Positions 9,366 through 22,000 of a stretch of DNA of 64,000 nucleotides are shown here, piece after piece. The stretch comes from Chamaecrista fasciculata (lineage: Eukaryota > Streptophyta > Magnoliopsida > Fabales > Fabaceae). The stretch is from the NCBI GenBank assembly GCA_003254925.1, contig QANZ01005454.1, forward strand, positions 129,833-193,832, written 5' to 3'. The notes beneath the pieces were generated by a model that was not told where the DNA came from, made no database searches, and saw nothing but the letters and a program-made list of their open reading frames with translations. Numbering within the stretch: position 1 is the stretch's first letter; each line of letters begins with the position of its first letter. Made by a program: the position numbers and the translations under genes.

Positions 9366-11605
9366 ATGGAATCACGCCCATGGCTCGTATACAGATGTGG
9401 TCCAGACAAGACAAAGGAAGTCTTCTGTAACCTGTATGAGCCTCACGATAACTACCGCCAGGTGATCCCTTCATCCTTTCTTGAATCAAAAGTTGTCTCA
9501 AGTTCTTGTGGTTGGTTCCTTATCAGCAAAAAGTATACCCATTTCAATCTTTGGAACTCCACAGCCTCTGACGACTCTCATCAATCATTAATCCATTTAC
9601 CTACTCGCCCTTTGAACCCCACCAAGACAATAACAGGATGTTTCTTGACATCACCACCTGGAGATCCCCATTGCATGGTACTACTGTTTGTGAAAGGTCT
9701 GCGTTCTGTCATGTGTATAAGACCTGGAGATGCTGACATGCAATGGATTGAGATTCCTTGTGCCAATTTGAGCAGCAATTCTGCAGAAGACAGTACTAGC
9801 GAGCGCCTCAAAGGGTGTGTTTCTTGCAATGGAAAGATTTATGCTTTTACGCGTAATGGAGATCAACTGGTGACGCTCAACATGGACAAAGCCAACAATA
9901 TTCTTCGGATTGAGCCTTTAGGCCGAATGCCTAAAAGGAAATCGATGAATACAACGGGGACATTTAGGATTAGGGTTTACAATAAGCTCGTTGAATGTTG
10001 TAGAGAACTATTGTATGTGTATGTCGTCTTAAGTGGGTCAAAGAAAAACCAATATATAACCGAAGTTTCTGTCTTCAAACTAGATTTTGCTACAATGATT
10101 TGGGAAAGAGCTAATAGTTTGATGGGTCAAGCTGTTTTCTTGAATGGGCTAGGTGCTTCTTCGTGTCCAGCATCTGGGAGTGGAATAATAGAAGCTGATT
10201 CTGTTTATTTTACTCTTCGCCATGACATAGGCTTGTTCTCTTTCAACGTTAAAGATGGTTGTCTATCAGTTTATTTACCTCCTACAAATTTTCCATCAAC
10301 ATGTGGTTCTCCAAAGATCCTTGTGCCTCATGATGTCAGGTATACATAATTATCACTTTTTTCCTTTCACTGCATGTTTTACAAATTTGGACAATGACTT
10401 ATTTTTTCTAATTCTTATGCTTCATTTTATTTTATAGGTTATGCCATTCCACCCAAGAAAAACAAGGTGAAGAAATTGATGAAAAAGAAGATAACATCAT
10501 ATCCAAAATTCAATCAGAAATAACATTTTCTGATCTTCCACTGGACTCTCTTATGGAAATTTCAGGTTGTTTAAACATATATGACTATTTGAATTATCGT
10601 GCTGCATGTCGGGATTGTCGCTTTATAGTTCCCAAGCTTCAGAGAAAACAATCTTTTAAAAGGCTTAAAACCTATCACTCATCATCACAACCGCCGATAT
10701 GGCTTCTGCTTCCTACAAACGACAAGACTGTTTTAAAGTTTGTTGATCCTATTCTAGGTACTATTTTTCTCATCAATCTTCCTGAATCACTAAAGGGAAG
10801 TATCGTGAGATATTCCAAAAATGGTTGGTTATTAATGTGTGATCAAAAGTCCTCATTGTCATTCTTAAACCCATTCACGAAAGAAATTATCAGATTGGCA
10901 GATACAGCTGTACATGCACGCTCTCTTACATATTCCATGTCTTTCTCATCCTTGCCAACTTCCTCAGATTGTATAATTGTGGGCTGTGGTGCTTTACCTC
11001 CCAATTCTATGTCTGAACTTCGTGTAATGGTTGCTACCATGGGAGAAGATAAGCAATGGCTACATGAATACTTTGAGGATGACTCCCCATTTTGGTTAAG
11101 TAATACCAGTCCTTTGTTTTATAAAGGATCCTTTTATCTTTTGGGAGTGAAAGGAAATTTGTCAACTCTAAAATATGAAGAAGAGGAAATTGACTTGGAG
11201 GAGTTTTTTTGGGATATTCTTGTAAAACCTAAAGCACCGTGCAGAAGTTTTCAGGAAAGTTTTTTGGTAGAATGTGATGGACAGCTTATGTCCATATTTG
11301 TGGGGCCAATGGGTAAGTGGTTTCAAGTCTTCAGCTTGAATTTTACTACAATGTGCTGGGAGAAGGTGGAAAGTCTAGGAAATTATGTGATATATGTTTC
11401 TCGATCTTCATGCATTTCCAAAGAAGCAAGAATTGTGGGCACAGGAAACAGGATTTATCTTCCAAGATTTTGGAACGATAATATTGTGTATTATTCTTTG
11501 GAGACGAGAGCATTGCATTTTGGTGATCAAGAAACTGTGGAGAACTTCTACAATACAAAGGAACCATTGTTGGCCACTTGGATTGAGCCTCGATTTTCCA
11601 AGTAA
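9366..11605 (+). CDS. DUF295 / F-box / DUF295 protein, paralogue 2
   Basis: Coding exons are 9366-10339 and 10438-11605, giving 713 residues. The 98-bp intron (AG/GTATAC ... TTTATAG/G) splits an Arg codon exactly as in the paralogue at 1548. Residues 1-324 are the first DUF295 module (MESRPWLVYRCG, LTSPPGDPHCMVLLF, WIEIPCANLSS). An F-box-like segment follows (about 345-390; ITFSDLPLDSLMEISG, then YDYLNYRAACRDC) and then the second DUF295 module. The start at 9366 matches where homology begins; the open frame extends upstream to 9270 but that part is low-quality leader. Its intron lacks the SINE of paralogue 1. No foldback element lies close upstream, unlike paralogue 1. Likely role is an SCF substrate receptor, inferred from the F-box only. 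Confidence 0.82.
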
Positions 11606-12510
11606 GCTTTCTTTTAGCTTGTTATGGATTGGTATTTCATGGTGTACTCTTTCCAGAAGAAAGGTTACCTCCAAGTAACCATTGTTTCATGGTGTACTTT
11701 TTCATTATATGCAAAACCAGTTCTGGCTCGCCGAAATCAGCTTTTAATTTACTTGGTTCTGTTGTTTCTTTTGAGCTTATGTTTTTTTCCCCAATCTTTG
11801 ATATTCTCTGTTTCTGTTAATATAAAAAAGTGCACTCTTTTTATGTTACCTTTTTTTTGTTTATGTATGTAATCTAAAACTATATAGTTCTATCCAGTGT
11901 TGCATACTGGGCTTGCAGATGTGGTTGCCATGCATTCATTGCAGTTGTGAGTGTTGTTGCAGCCAGATGCAGTTGCGGCAACTACTGCAACTGTAATATT
12001 GCGGCCCCAATTAATATCATTCTTTTTCTCTTTACTAGATTTACTAGGACAGCAAAGGTCATTTTAGTTTTAAAATTTTGATATAGCATAATATTTCATT
12101 TTAATTTTGATTCAATTTTAAATTAAATAGTTAGAGTTTTAATTCAAAAGTACCTCTAGTCCAATTCAGCTAATCTAAATCTGATTATTCAACAGCCTTA
12201 TTTGGTGATTTTTAATTTTTGTTCCCATCTTAGTTGCTTGCTTTTGGAATCTTTAAGATATCCAATCTTATATCTTTATACCACCAATAGCATTAGTGGA
12301 AAGTAAAAAAACAAAAGTGGTTTTAACAAGCTTTCTAGCTAGTAAAACTTCCACTTGTCAGTCTTTGGAGAAGTAAAGTGATAAATGATCTGTTTTGTGG
12401 GTGAGTCATTTTCTCAAGGCTAAAATACATTGAAGATTCCCGAATTTTAGGTTGAAGGTTATAGAGACTCAAATTTTAAAAGTTGATAAAAACAACTCTC
12501 TTGAGTTTTT
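11606..12510. other. 3' flank of F-box gene 2 and intergenic DNA
   Basis: The first ~250 bp is 3'-UTR-like; the segment near 11610-11680 is also recognisable, inverted, beside the pseudogene at 54177. Near 11890-12010 there is a short GC-richer block repeating TGCAGTTG and TTGCGGC motifs, probably a transposon scrap. The rest is AT-rich with no coding signal. Confidence 0.5.
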
Positions 12511-13019
12511 AACTTTTATTACTCAGCACTTTTTTATTAACCTTCGATCCAATTATCACTATTTTGTATAAAAAAAATAGACTATTTAAAAGTATTGAAT
12601 AATCAAAATTGAACATTTAGAAACTCTATCTATCTATCAACTTATTTGAATTTAAATGTGTTTTGTACTTCAACTTAAATTCGTGAATTCTAAACGATTT
12701 GATGTTAAAGTTTAAAAATTTTGTGCATTTTTAAAATTACGAGCCGTTTGTATACCAACTCAAAACTCATTTTAAGTAAATATTATTACTTATTCCTCAA
12801 GAAACAGTATCATTGAATAGAAAACTTTTCGTATTCCCCGAGCCTAGTGTAGAACTCTTGTTTTTTTGTAACCCAAAAGGAAATCAAGTACAAACATCAA
12901 ATAAATAATAAAACGCAGAAGAAAACCATGAAAAAAAATTTAAATTAAAATAAAAAAACTCATTGAACTAAACACATGCTAACCCGATGGTGGACAATTC
13001 ATGATCCTCCTGCACAACT
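12511..13019. repeat. Duplicated block, copy 1 (second copy at 31372-32292)
   Basis: About 510 bp beginning AACTTTTATTACTCAGCAC and ending GATCCTCCTGCACAACT is repeated in the same orientation at 31372-32292 with high identity. Shared landmarks include CACATGCTAACCCGATGG and GAGCCTAGTGTAGAACTC (CAAGCC in copy 2). This copy lacks the ~415-bp insertion found in the other. There is no coding content. Confidence 0.85.
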
Positions 13020-13060
13020 ATCTGACACTTATAAGCCCATGAAGTTGTATAAAAAAAATA

Positions 13061-13543
13061 GGTCAAAGGTTCATTTTGGTCCTAAATGTATGTCCTAATG
13101 TTCATTTTGGTCCATTATGTTTTAAAATGTTCAAATTGGTCCTAAATGTTGGCAAAATGATTCATTTTGGTCCCAAACTATTGAATTTGGTCATATTTCT
13201 CTCGTCTCTAATTTCAATTTCAAAGTACTTGTTAAGAGGAACTCGTACCTCTGAATTCGTCACATTCGAATTTAAAACGAGAGAGATATAATCAACTTTG
13301 ATTGTTTGACCATAAAACGAAATGTCTACTTTTAGTACAGATTTGACGTCATTTGCTGACGGTCCCAACTAGATAAAGAAAGTATTCTTCGAGAACAATA
13401 GATAGCTCTAAAATCGTCATGTTTGAATTAGGAACAAAATGAAACATTTTACAAACATTTAAGATCAATTTGAACATTTTGAAACATAATTGATCAAAAT
13501 TAACAGTAGAGCATACATTTAGGATCAAATTGACTCTTTAACC
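13061..13543. mobile_element. Foldback Mutator-like element (GGTCCTAAATG subfamily)
   Basis: The left arm units TTCATTTTGGTCCTAAATG recur inverted in the right arm (CATTTAGGATCAAAT). Ends are GGTCAAAGG and CTTTAACC. The flanks are A-runs, so the 9-bp target duplication is only approximate (AAAAAAATA left, poly-A right). It has the same termini and units as the element at 16674-17213. Confidence 0.7.
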
Positions 13544-14093
13544 AAAAAAAAATAAGCCCATGAAGTTACAAATATGGATTGGAGAAGCTCTTCATGGGCT
13601 TATTTTTTGAGAAAACCACGATGAGACAATTTGAGTGTTTGGAGATACATCAACTCGGGCGATAGAATTGGAGAGCTTCTCCATATTATTTGTGGACAAG
13701 TTCAAATATTTCAATTCATCCAAATGATTAATATTTTTGGGCACCGGGTTCATTCCTAAATCATGCAAATCCAACATGCGCAAGGTTCACCCCATTGATA
13801 GGCTAGATTATTTTTTCTGTCTAAGAGATTTCAAATAAAGAAAAAATGTTATACACCAAAAAAATATAAGTCGCAATTGTATTAATGTTTGTCAATATAT
13901 ATGTATATATTATTTAGAATTTCATTGTCGTAATTGTTCTAAATTTAAATCATCTTTAATACAAAATAAATAAAATTAACAATTTGGTAGCACCAATTTT
14001 AGGCATTTTTAAAGAGAGAAAAGAATAATTGATGAATAGTGCATTGCATTTGGCCAGTCAAAGCTTCGTTTTATTTTAACGTCCAAAATTTTG
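13544..14093. other. AT-rich intergenic stretch
   Basis: No gene is seen. A minus-strand frame at 13592-13783 reads MRMLDLHDLGMNPVPKNINH then LDELKYLNLSTNNMEKLS, which looks like a short leucine-rich-repeat scrap. It is too short and isolated to call a gene. Confidence 0.4.
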
Positions 14094-14403
14094 GGCGGGT
14101 ATTTAAGATACCTGTCCGAATCTACCCATAAAAAATATTCGATATCCGTCAGATATCGAATATCGGATAGGGTATTGGATATCAAATGTATTCGATTTTT
14201 GAATTAGGATATCCTAACCTATATCCATTATTTTCAAGTATTTATGATATTTAAGGTACCCGTCGGATACTAGATATCGGATAGAGTACAAATACAGATA
14301 CTAAGTTATCAGATACGGATAGTATACGGATATTGGATAGGATGAATGTATATAGATGCGGATAGTGACAAAATGATCGATACCCTACCCATTGTCATCC
14401 CTA
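14094..14403. repeat. Degenerate GATATCGGATA-rich transposon remnant
   Basis: Many copies of GGATATCGGATA-like and GATACCC-like words run through this stretch, ending in ACCCATTGTCATCCCTAA. A similar but more decayed block with the same end word (ATTGTCATCCCTT) lies in the expansin intron at 60105-60306. It probably derives from one DNA-transposon family; the superfamily is not assigned. Confidence 0.5.
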
Positions 14404-14708
14404 ATCCAAAGTGGCATTATAGTGTATTTTCAACCACCAACTAAATTCCACCGAGAGTGTATGAGAAATGAAAAACACAAATGGATGAGAAAAAAATCCT
14501 ATTATTATATGAAAAGGTGGAAATTAAAAATTCTCTTTATTTTTTTTGCCCAAATTAAAAATTCTCTTCAAGTGATAATGATATATTAATATTTTGACGA
14601 TTTTTTTTAAAAAAATAATTTAGTACATTTCAACAAGAACAAATTATTTGCAACAAAGTAAAATGAATTGGTAACACAAACTGAGTGTAAAGGGCCTTAT
14701 TTTTTTTA

Positions 14709-15088
14709 GGGTAAATTCCACTTTGGTACCCTGTTCTATGAACCAATTCCACTTTGGTACCCTGTTCTTTCAAAAGTGACACTTTGGTACCCTGTTCTTT
14801 CAAAAATGTCATTTTGGTACCCTATTCTTTCAAAAATGACATTTTAGTACCCCGTTCTTTTGACCAAGTGACACTTTGGTACCCTAAAAAAGTAACAAAT
14901 AGTGAAAGAACAGGGTACCAAAGTGTCACTTGGTCCAAAGAACAGGGTACCAAAATGTCACTTTTGAAAGAATAGGGTACCAAAATGACATTTTTGAAAG
15001 AACAGGGTACCAAAGTGTCACTTTTGAAAGAACAGGGTACCAAAGTGGAATTGGTCCATAGAACAGGGTACCAAAGTGGAATTTACCC
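14709..15088. mobile_element. Foldback Mutator-like element (GGTACC subfamily), 9-bp target duplication
   Basis: This is a near-perfect palindrome. The left arm repeats CACTTTGGTACCCTGTTCTT at ~30-bp spacing and the right arm is the inverse (AAGAACAGGGTACCAAAGTG). Ends are GGGTAAATTCCAC and GTGGAATTTACCC. It is flanked by the exact 9-bp repeat TTTTTTTTA at 14700-14708 and 15089-15097. No transposase is present. Arm-to-arm identity is very high, which suggests a young insertion. Confidence 0.85.
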
Positions 15089-15959
15089 TTTTTTTTAAGT
15101 ATAGTCAGGTTGGGTCCCAACTCCCAGGTCCAACCGGGCTAAATTGGACAATTTTTATTATTTTTAAAAAAATTAATTAATTTTAGATTATTTATTTATA
15201 TATCTTTTGACTCATATATATTAATAAAACAATAAATTATACATGAGATTTATGATAATTATATAAGAAAAAATATTTAATTTAATTTAATTGATTTATT
15301 AACAAAATATTAAGTTGATTGAGATTAATTTTATATTTTATATATTTTTAACATATAATCAATAGCTGAGAAATTTAAATTGTTATAAACCCTTAATCAA
15401 ATTAAACAATTCCTAATAAGAAAAAAAATTAAGTAAAATTTCTTATATCATTATTATAAAGTTTTTAAATTAAAGTTTTATTTATATTCTCTCTTTTTTA
15501 TGATTGATTGTGTAAAAATGTGTGTTTAATATTCACTCTCTATTATAAGTGATGGTAATGTACAACATTTTTACCACGTGTCAAATATTTATTAAAAATC
15601 TTATAAAAAATATATAAACAATTTTATTTCATTCTTATTCTATTTTATTTAAAAAATAGAATAAAATTTATCGTAAATTTATTGAAAAAAATTAATCAAA
15701 TGATAAAATTGACCAAAATATAAAATATTAAGAACAATATTAACTAAAAAAATATTAAAGATCAAATCGACAATTATTGTATAATTTAGGGATCAAAATG
15801 GTCATTTTCCCTTAAAAAATATTACAAGAGTGCTCTAAACATGGGAGGATGTGACTATGTAATTTTTTTTATTAATATTTAAAAAGGGTTACAAGTTACA
15901 ACAAATCTCACCAACAACAAGTAATAACAATACACTCACTCGGGTACAATCAAAGTTTG
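15089..15959. other. AT-rich intergenic stretch
   Basis: Very AT-rich DNA without a gene, RNA or clear repeat that I can identify. Confidence 0.5.
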
Positions 15960-16650
15960 GCTACGTTCCCTAGTGGACCTATCCCTGGATTCAGCTACTA
16001 ATGTCTCATCTTGGATTAGGCTGGCCTTATTTACCATGTATACCATTTGGCTGACTAGGAACATGTGCATTTATGATGGCATCAAACCGGATCCTCTTGT
16101 TGTGGTCAACAACATTCGGGCTTTTGATCTTACATTTTCGGAAGCCTTGCGGGTCAACAGTCGCGCTCCCAAGACCTCCTGACTTTCTCCTCTTAAGCAT
16201 GATTGGCCTATCTATGTTCGGTCTTCCAGCTTGGGCTTGACAATCCTTCTGTTGATCCGTAAATTTAGGAGGGTGCTTTCTGTTTACTTTATTGTGTTTA
16301 CATAGGGCCGTCTCACCTACTTAGGAAAGAAATCTAACACCCGTAACCTGGACCGCCATCTTTTTGTTTTTTTTATCCTTAAAGATATAGTTATGGCGCA
16401 TCATTCCCTCTTTATTTCACAGGTTACTCTTGTTGCAGATAGGCTAGGTTTCCTCCAGCTTCTGACAAAGCCTTCCGGCGCTGGTCCTCTTCTTCAGTCT
16501 ATTTTGGAGGATTTCCAGACTGTGCTTTTAACTGGCTTCAACATCAAGCAACATCGCCTTTCTCACAAGGACTTCTTCCACTACTTTGCTGCTAGGGCCC
16601 CACATGTGCCAGTTATGTTAGGTTTAGACTATGCTGTTACTTTTTGAATT
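15960..16650 (+). pseudogene. LINE-like or retrogene fragment (decayed)
   Basis: Two open frames (15973-16182 and 16393-16647) have balanced codon use in an AT-rich setting. The first, with ALFTMYTIWLTRNMCIYDG and then LTFSEALRVNSRAP, resembles the spacer just before the RNase H domain in plant L1-type LINE polyproteins (pattern WxxRNxxxF/Y). The second (ILEDFQTVLLTGFNIKQHRL) is not recognised. The two are separated by a stop-containing stretch, so nothing here is intact. It is bounded on the right by the foldback element at 16674. Assignment to a LINE is tentative. Confidence 0.4.
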
Positions 16651-16673
16651 CTCTGTTGTTGTTATAAAAAAAA

Positions 16674-17213
16674 GGTTAAAGGTTCATTTTGGTCCTAAAT
16701 GTATGCCCTAATGTTCATTTTGGTCCATTATGTTTCAAAATGTTTAAATTGGTCCTAAATGTTGGTAAAATATTTCATTTTGGTCCAAACTATTGAATAT
16801 GGCTCGTTTCAAGTTCAAACATGACAAGTTTAGAGCTATGTATTGTTCTCAAAAAGTATTTTCTCTATCCAGTTGGGGTCATCAACAAACGAGGTCAAAT
16901 CGGTCCTAAAAATTGACTGCTCCTTTCATGGTCAAACAAGAAAATTTGATCACATCTCTCTCGTTTCAAATTCGAATGCGAAAAAAATTTAGAGCTACAA
17001 ATTCATCTTAACAAGTCCTTTGAACTTGAAACGAGAGACAAGAGAAATATGACCAAATTCAATAATTTGGGACCAAAATGAAACATTTTACCAACATTTA
17101 GAACTAAAATGAAACATTTTGCAAATGTTTAGGACCAATTTGAACATTTTGAAACATAATGGACCAAAATGAACATCAGAACATACATTTAGGACCAAAA
17201 TAACCCTTTGACC
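16674..17213. mobile_element. Foldback Mutator-like element (GGTCCTAAATG subfamily)
   Basis: Same ends (GGTTAAAGG ... CCTTTGACC) and arm units (TTCATTTTGGTCCTAAATG) as the element at 13061-13543. The two were inserted separately, 3.1 kb apart. The flanking 9-mers TAAAAAAAA and AAAAAAAAA differ by one base. It lies about 0.7 kb upstream of the helicase gene's TATA box. Confidence 0.75.
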
Positions 17214-17281
17214 AAAAAAAAAGTAACAACAATACAGTTTCTCCAAAAATAAAAAATAATATTCTTTTTAACTCAAAAAGA

Positions 17282-17700
17282 AACAAAATACAATTTCTGA
17301 TTCTGACGCGCCAGGTTGCGCGTGTTTCACATTCCTACGTGGTATATAAATTGTAGCTCAGTGAAGATATCTCGGTACCAATCGTCGCGGCTTTCAAGTT
17401 TCCAATAATTATTCTGCAAATTCTGCTGAGGAAGAAGATAACATAACTGAAGAACGCAAACGACGTCGTTCGCTTCGCCGTCAAATTCACCGCCGGCGAG
17501 TCATCGCCTATTGCTCCGGTGGGTTTCTCTCTCTTTTTTTTCATTTGATTCCGATTTTGATGGTTTTATGAGGACTGAAAAAACGGGTGGATCTGACCGT
17601 GCGACGGCCGGAGCCGCCACTGACGGTGGAGCTGATTTTGAAATCTTGAGGTGATCTGGCTATTGCGGTCGGTGTGTGATGGCTATTTTTTTTTTTTGGT
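17282..17700 (+). promoter_or_regulatory. Distal promoter / leader-like segment upstream of the helicase gene
   Basis: TATATAAAT near 17342 is followed by ~180 bp of GC-balanced leader-like sequence (GACGTCGTTCGCTTCGCCGT) and a donor-like CCG/GTGGGT near 17519. It may be an alternative first non-coding exon of the helicase gene or the start of a separate non-coding transcript. Confidence 0.35.
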
Positions 17701-17926
17701 AAAGCGTGTGATGGCTTTTATGTATTTATACTTCCCGACTTCCCGTGGAGATTGCACTTACTGAAGTACCCTTGCTTTTGGTGGAATTTACATTTTATGC
17801 CATGTATGAATAAAATAAAAGTATTTAATAAATTATTATTAAAATTTCCTAGAATTCGCTACAACGTAAATAACTTAACGGTGGCCGGAGAAAATCCCGG
17901 TCCGGCTAGATGGGGTCGATGTTTTC

Positions 17927-17934
17927 TATATAAA
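17927..17934 (+). promoter_or_regulatory. TATA box of the Sen1-like helicase gene
   Basis: A clean TATATAAA is followed about 30 bp later by a pyrimidine-rich leader. That leader ends in a splice donor GAG/GTAAAT after 18071. A leader intron would then join to sequence just upstream of the ATG at 19091; a likely acceptor is CTTGCAG at 18972. Confidence 0.6.
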
Positions 17935-19090
17935 CCCGTCACCATACCCTTTCTTTTGCATCATGAAATTGCAATCTCTGTTTCGCTCGCTTGCTCTCTT
18001 TCTTTCTATCTAACTTGCACCAATATTGCGACCCTCTTCTCTCTCTTCTCCTCTGTACGCAGTAAGAGGAGGTAAATTCTTTCTCTAAGACTTGTTTAAT
18101 TTCAGTTTTTTGTTTTTTGTTTTACTTTTCCCCTAGAAAATCGCTGCTGGAAATCTAGTATCATAGATAAACAATCAACAGCTGAAATAATGATGGGAAG
18201 GACGATACTGAATGATGCGCGGGGTTGACTATTAGATTTTGCATCATTGCTAGACGGTTTTGTTGGGTGAATGAATAACTTGTTTGATCTCTTTGAGGGT
18301 GTCCACTAATATAAGATCCTGGTTAAGGGTTTAAAGTTGTTGTCTGGTATTAGAATCTAAAATCGTGCTGGAGGGATTAACAAAGGAGTGACTTGTTGAT
18401 AATGAAACCCTAGATGATGGTTAGGTCACTGGGTAGAGTTTTTGGTTGGACTGGTATTTGAACATGGAAATTGAGTGCTTTTGATCCCGGAGGATGTCAG
18501 TTGAGAGCTGTCTGCCCATTATCTCTTTGTCCTGGTGTGTGATTTTGTTCTGCTTTATTCCTCAATTTCTATTTGATGAAAGGGGTCTTGTTTTTCTGGG
18601 CCGGAAAGGGAGTCTTGGATTTAATGAGCATTGAAAATTTGCTTATAGTTTAGCTGTTGGTTTCCCTAGTTGTGGTTTTTATTTGCTCTCTAGTTCTGCG
18701 TTTCACTTTCTTTTTTTTGTTTTTCCCTTTTCTAATCCATAAATATAATGTCAGTCTTGTGTTTTTTTTTTTCTTTCATCTCTATTCTTGCAATTGTGTG
18801 TTGAGCTTGTCAAGAATTACATTTTACACAAACTAGCATATTGTTTGTGCTTTGACTTGTTCTGTGTAGCCATATGATGCTTTTTACCTGACACTATGAA
18901 TTGATATTTTTCAGTTATTCCCTTCCCTTAACGAGTTTATGGATTTGTTTTGTTGCTGTGCTTTACTTGCAGATTTCTACCTTTCAGTTGTGGGCATGTC
19001 ATGGATATTGTCTCTTAAAAATAAAATAACAAAAGTTTCTGCTCCACTTAATTTCATTCACAATCTAGTTTGTATGCATATGTGTATGAG

Positions 19091-22000
19091 ATGGGTTCTC
19101 GAGGAAGGCCATTATTTGATCTCAATGAACCACCTGCAGAGGAGAATGATGAGAGAGATGACATTGTCTTCATCCAGCCCCAAAAGGCACTTCCATCCAC
19201 AAATCCCCGTGCCACTGACTTCCTTGCAACTTCAGCTGGTGCCCTAGGAATTTCAAACAATAATGCCTTTTCACATGAATCTTCTGTATCTGGGTTTCAG
19301 CCTTTTGTGCGTCCTAAATCCCCTTGTATCCTTGAAGCAGATTCTAAGTCGAAGGAAGTAGGAGATAGTAATACAAATACTTTCGCATCATCCAAGCATA
19401 GTAAAGACAAGGATGTGAGAGTTGCTGAGTCATCAGTGTTCAATTCAGCAAATGCTCCAATTACTGAGAGGGAGGAAGGGGAATGGTCTGATGCTGAGGG
19501 TTCTGATTGTGCAAATGGCGGTAATGATTTGATCCAACAAAGCAAAGCTTCGGAAGAGCAAGCATTATCTGGAATGGTGGATGGATCTATTGAAGAGACT
19601 TCTGAGATTAAGCCAAACAATATCAAAGACTCTGAAAGTATAACAGATGAAAAGAGCAGTCATGCTTTGGTAGGTGTAGAAATAGAACCTAGTGAACAGA
19701 AATGCAATAGTATCCAAAATTCAGAAACCAGTGTAAAAAGTGAAGCTTCTATAGATGGGCAAGAGGAACTCAATTTAGTTTCTAAACAAAAAGAAGTGAA
19801 AGGCATTGAAGCAAGCCATGCTCTTAGATGTGCAAACAATCCTGGAAAGAGGAAGATAGACCAACGAAAAGAAGAAATGTTGGGAAAGAAACGTAATAGA
19901 CAAACCATGTTTCTTAATCTGGAAGATGTAAAGCAAGCTGGTGCAATTAAATCTTCAACCCCCAGAAGGCAGACTTTCTCATCACCTGCCACAAATCGTG
20001 TTATAAAGGAAGTCCACTCTGTGCCTGTATTGGCTGACCGCGTTGGAATAAGTAAGGATAAAAAACAGACAGACACATCTTCTGGCGATGGTGGCACCCA
20101 TGCTGAATCACATGAAATGAAACCTGAGTGTAATGGTGATAATTCTGGACTACTAGGTAGGCCGAAGAGGATAAACAGTGACAGTGGAATTACAGAGGCT
20201 AATTTACCACCCATTCCTAGACAGAGTTCATGGAAACAGCCAACAGATTTGAAGCCGCAGAAGAATGTTCCAGTTTCTAATAGAAAGCCAGGTCTGACTG
20301 GTCAAACCTCCAACGACATGAAGTTAGGAAACAAGAAACATCCATCTATAAAGAAGCAGATCTCTGTTGGCCCGCAGTCTCAGGACACATCTGTAGAACG
20401 CCTTATACGGGAGGTGACCAGTGAAAAGTTTTGGCATAACCCAGGTATGAAGTAATTGTATTATTTTGGAGATACTATGTATAATCTGTTTTTGATACTT
20501 CTTAGGATATGTATTTTTGGGCATTTTGGACTAGAGTTGTTTCTGATTACATATCCTGTTGCCCAGTTCCTTCAGTAATCACACTGTGAGAGTCATAACA
20601 CTCGAGACTTGCAAAGGTGATCACAGTTGTATTTTGTAATGAAATTTTGATTTTGAATTGATAGCTTCTGCTGGTTTACATAAATTGTCTGTGTAACCCA
20701 ATCACCATTTGCCTCTTTTGTGTTATGGTTCTCAAGGTGTGGCTCCTTTCTTGACAAAGCAGGAAAGGTTAACAGGCAGAGGGGCGACTGGTAGCCTTAC
20801 TTCAATTTAGTATATTAACTGTCATTGTTGCTTCTTTTTTCTTGTTCACTTTCTAATTACATATTTGATTGACTAAATAGAGTTGGAACTACTTTTTTGG
20901 ATGCCTAAGTGTGTTTATATTAATTCAGAATTATGAAATACTTAAACTGTAGTTTTAAACTGCCTGATTGAGCTGTTAAAGATTATTTGTAGACTTGTAG
21001 TATATTAATTGTAAAGCATAAAGTGCAACTACGATGCTCTCCGTTTTTTTTTTTAAATTATAGTTAAGATATGTAAATCAATGGCACTTGCAGCTATATT
21101 CTAGGTATTAAATCTCTGGCAAATTGTTACCAGAAAGGAAAAGAAATGCTTGGCAAATTTTCTTAGATATCAGAGTTGTTTATCCACTTGCTTATTGGTT
21201 GAGTAGAAATATATTCTTTAGTTACTTTGGAGATTAATATACGGTTATTGATCACTGACTGGTGAGATCTTGTGAACCAGAGGAGACTGAGCTACAGTGT
21301 ATTCCTGGTCAGTTTGAATCTGTTGAAGAGTATGTTAGAGTATTTGAGCCTTTGCTTTTTGAGGAATGCCGGGCCCAGCTTTACAGCACATGGGAAGAAT
21401 TAACTGAGACAGTTTCAAGGGATACTCATATTATGGTCCGCGTGAAGGCAAATGAGCCAAGAGAGAGAGGTAACTTTTGAATTCTTCAATTGTTTGATTT
21501 TTTTTTTCTTTTGTGTGGTATAAACTTATTTGAGGTTGATTTAATTACTTTTGGTGAAAAATTAGACTATGCTATTGCCTGTCACTTCTTGACATGAACT
21601 ATTCTCCATTTCCATGCTGGAAACTTTGTTCATATCAAATTCATGCAAAGATTTTTCTCTTTATCTGCTTGTTTCAACATCAGCATTCATGGTTCTTGCT
21701 TCATCCGTCCAAATTTTAAGAATGTTCAATCCTAGCTTGAATTTTTTCTGTTTTTTCCTAATTGAATTTGACTTGTATGAATTTCTGTCTTAGGATGGTA
21801 TGATGTGAAAGTCCTTCCGGTGCATGACTTTAAATGGGCATTTAAGGAGGGTGATGTCGCAATCCTTTCATCTCCTAGGCCTGGCTCAGGTTGATTTTCA
21901 TACTTATATATATATCTTATATTATATCTTATATTATATGGCTCCACCCCTTTCTGGTCGTCCACATTTTAAAACTATAGTACAAAATTAATAATAAGAG

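Noticed and set aside
13592-13783. A leucine-rich-repeat gene on the minus strand.
   Set aside because: Only about 40 residues look LRR-like, with no further exons; at most a scrap.
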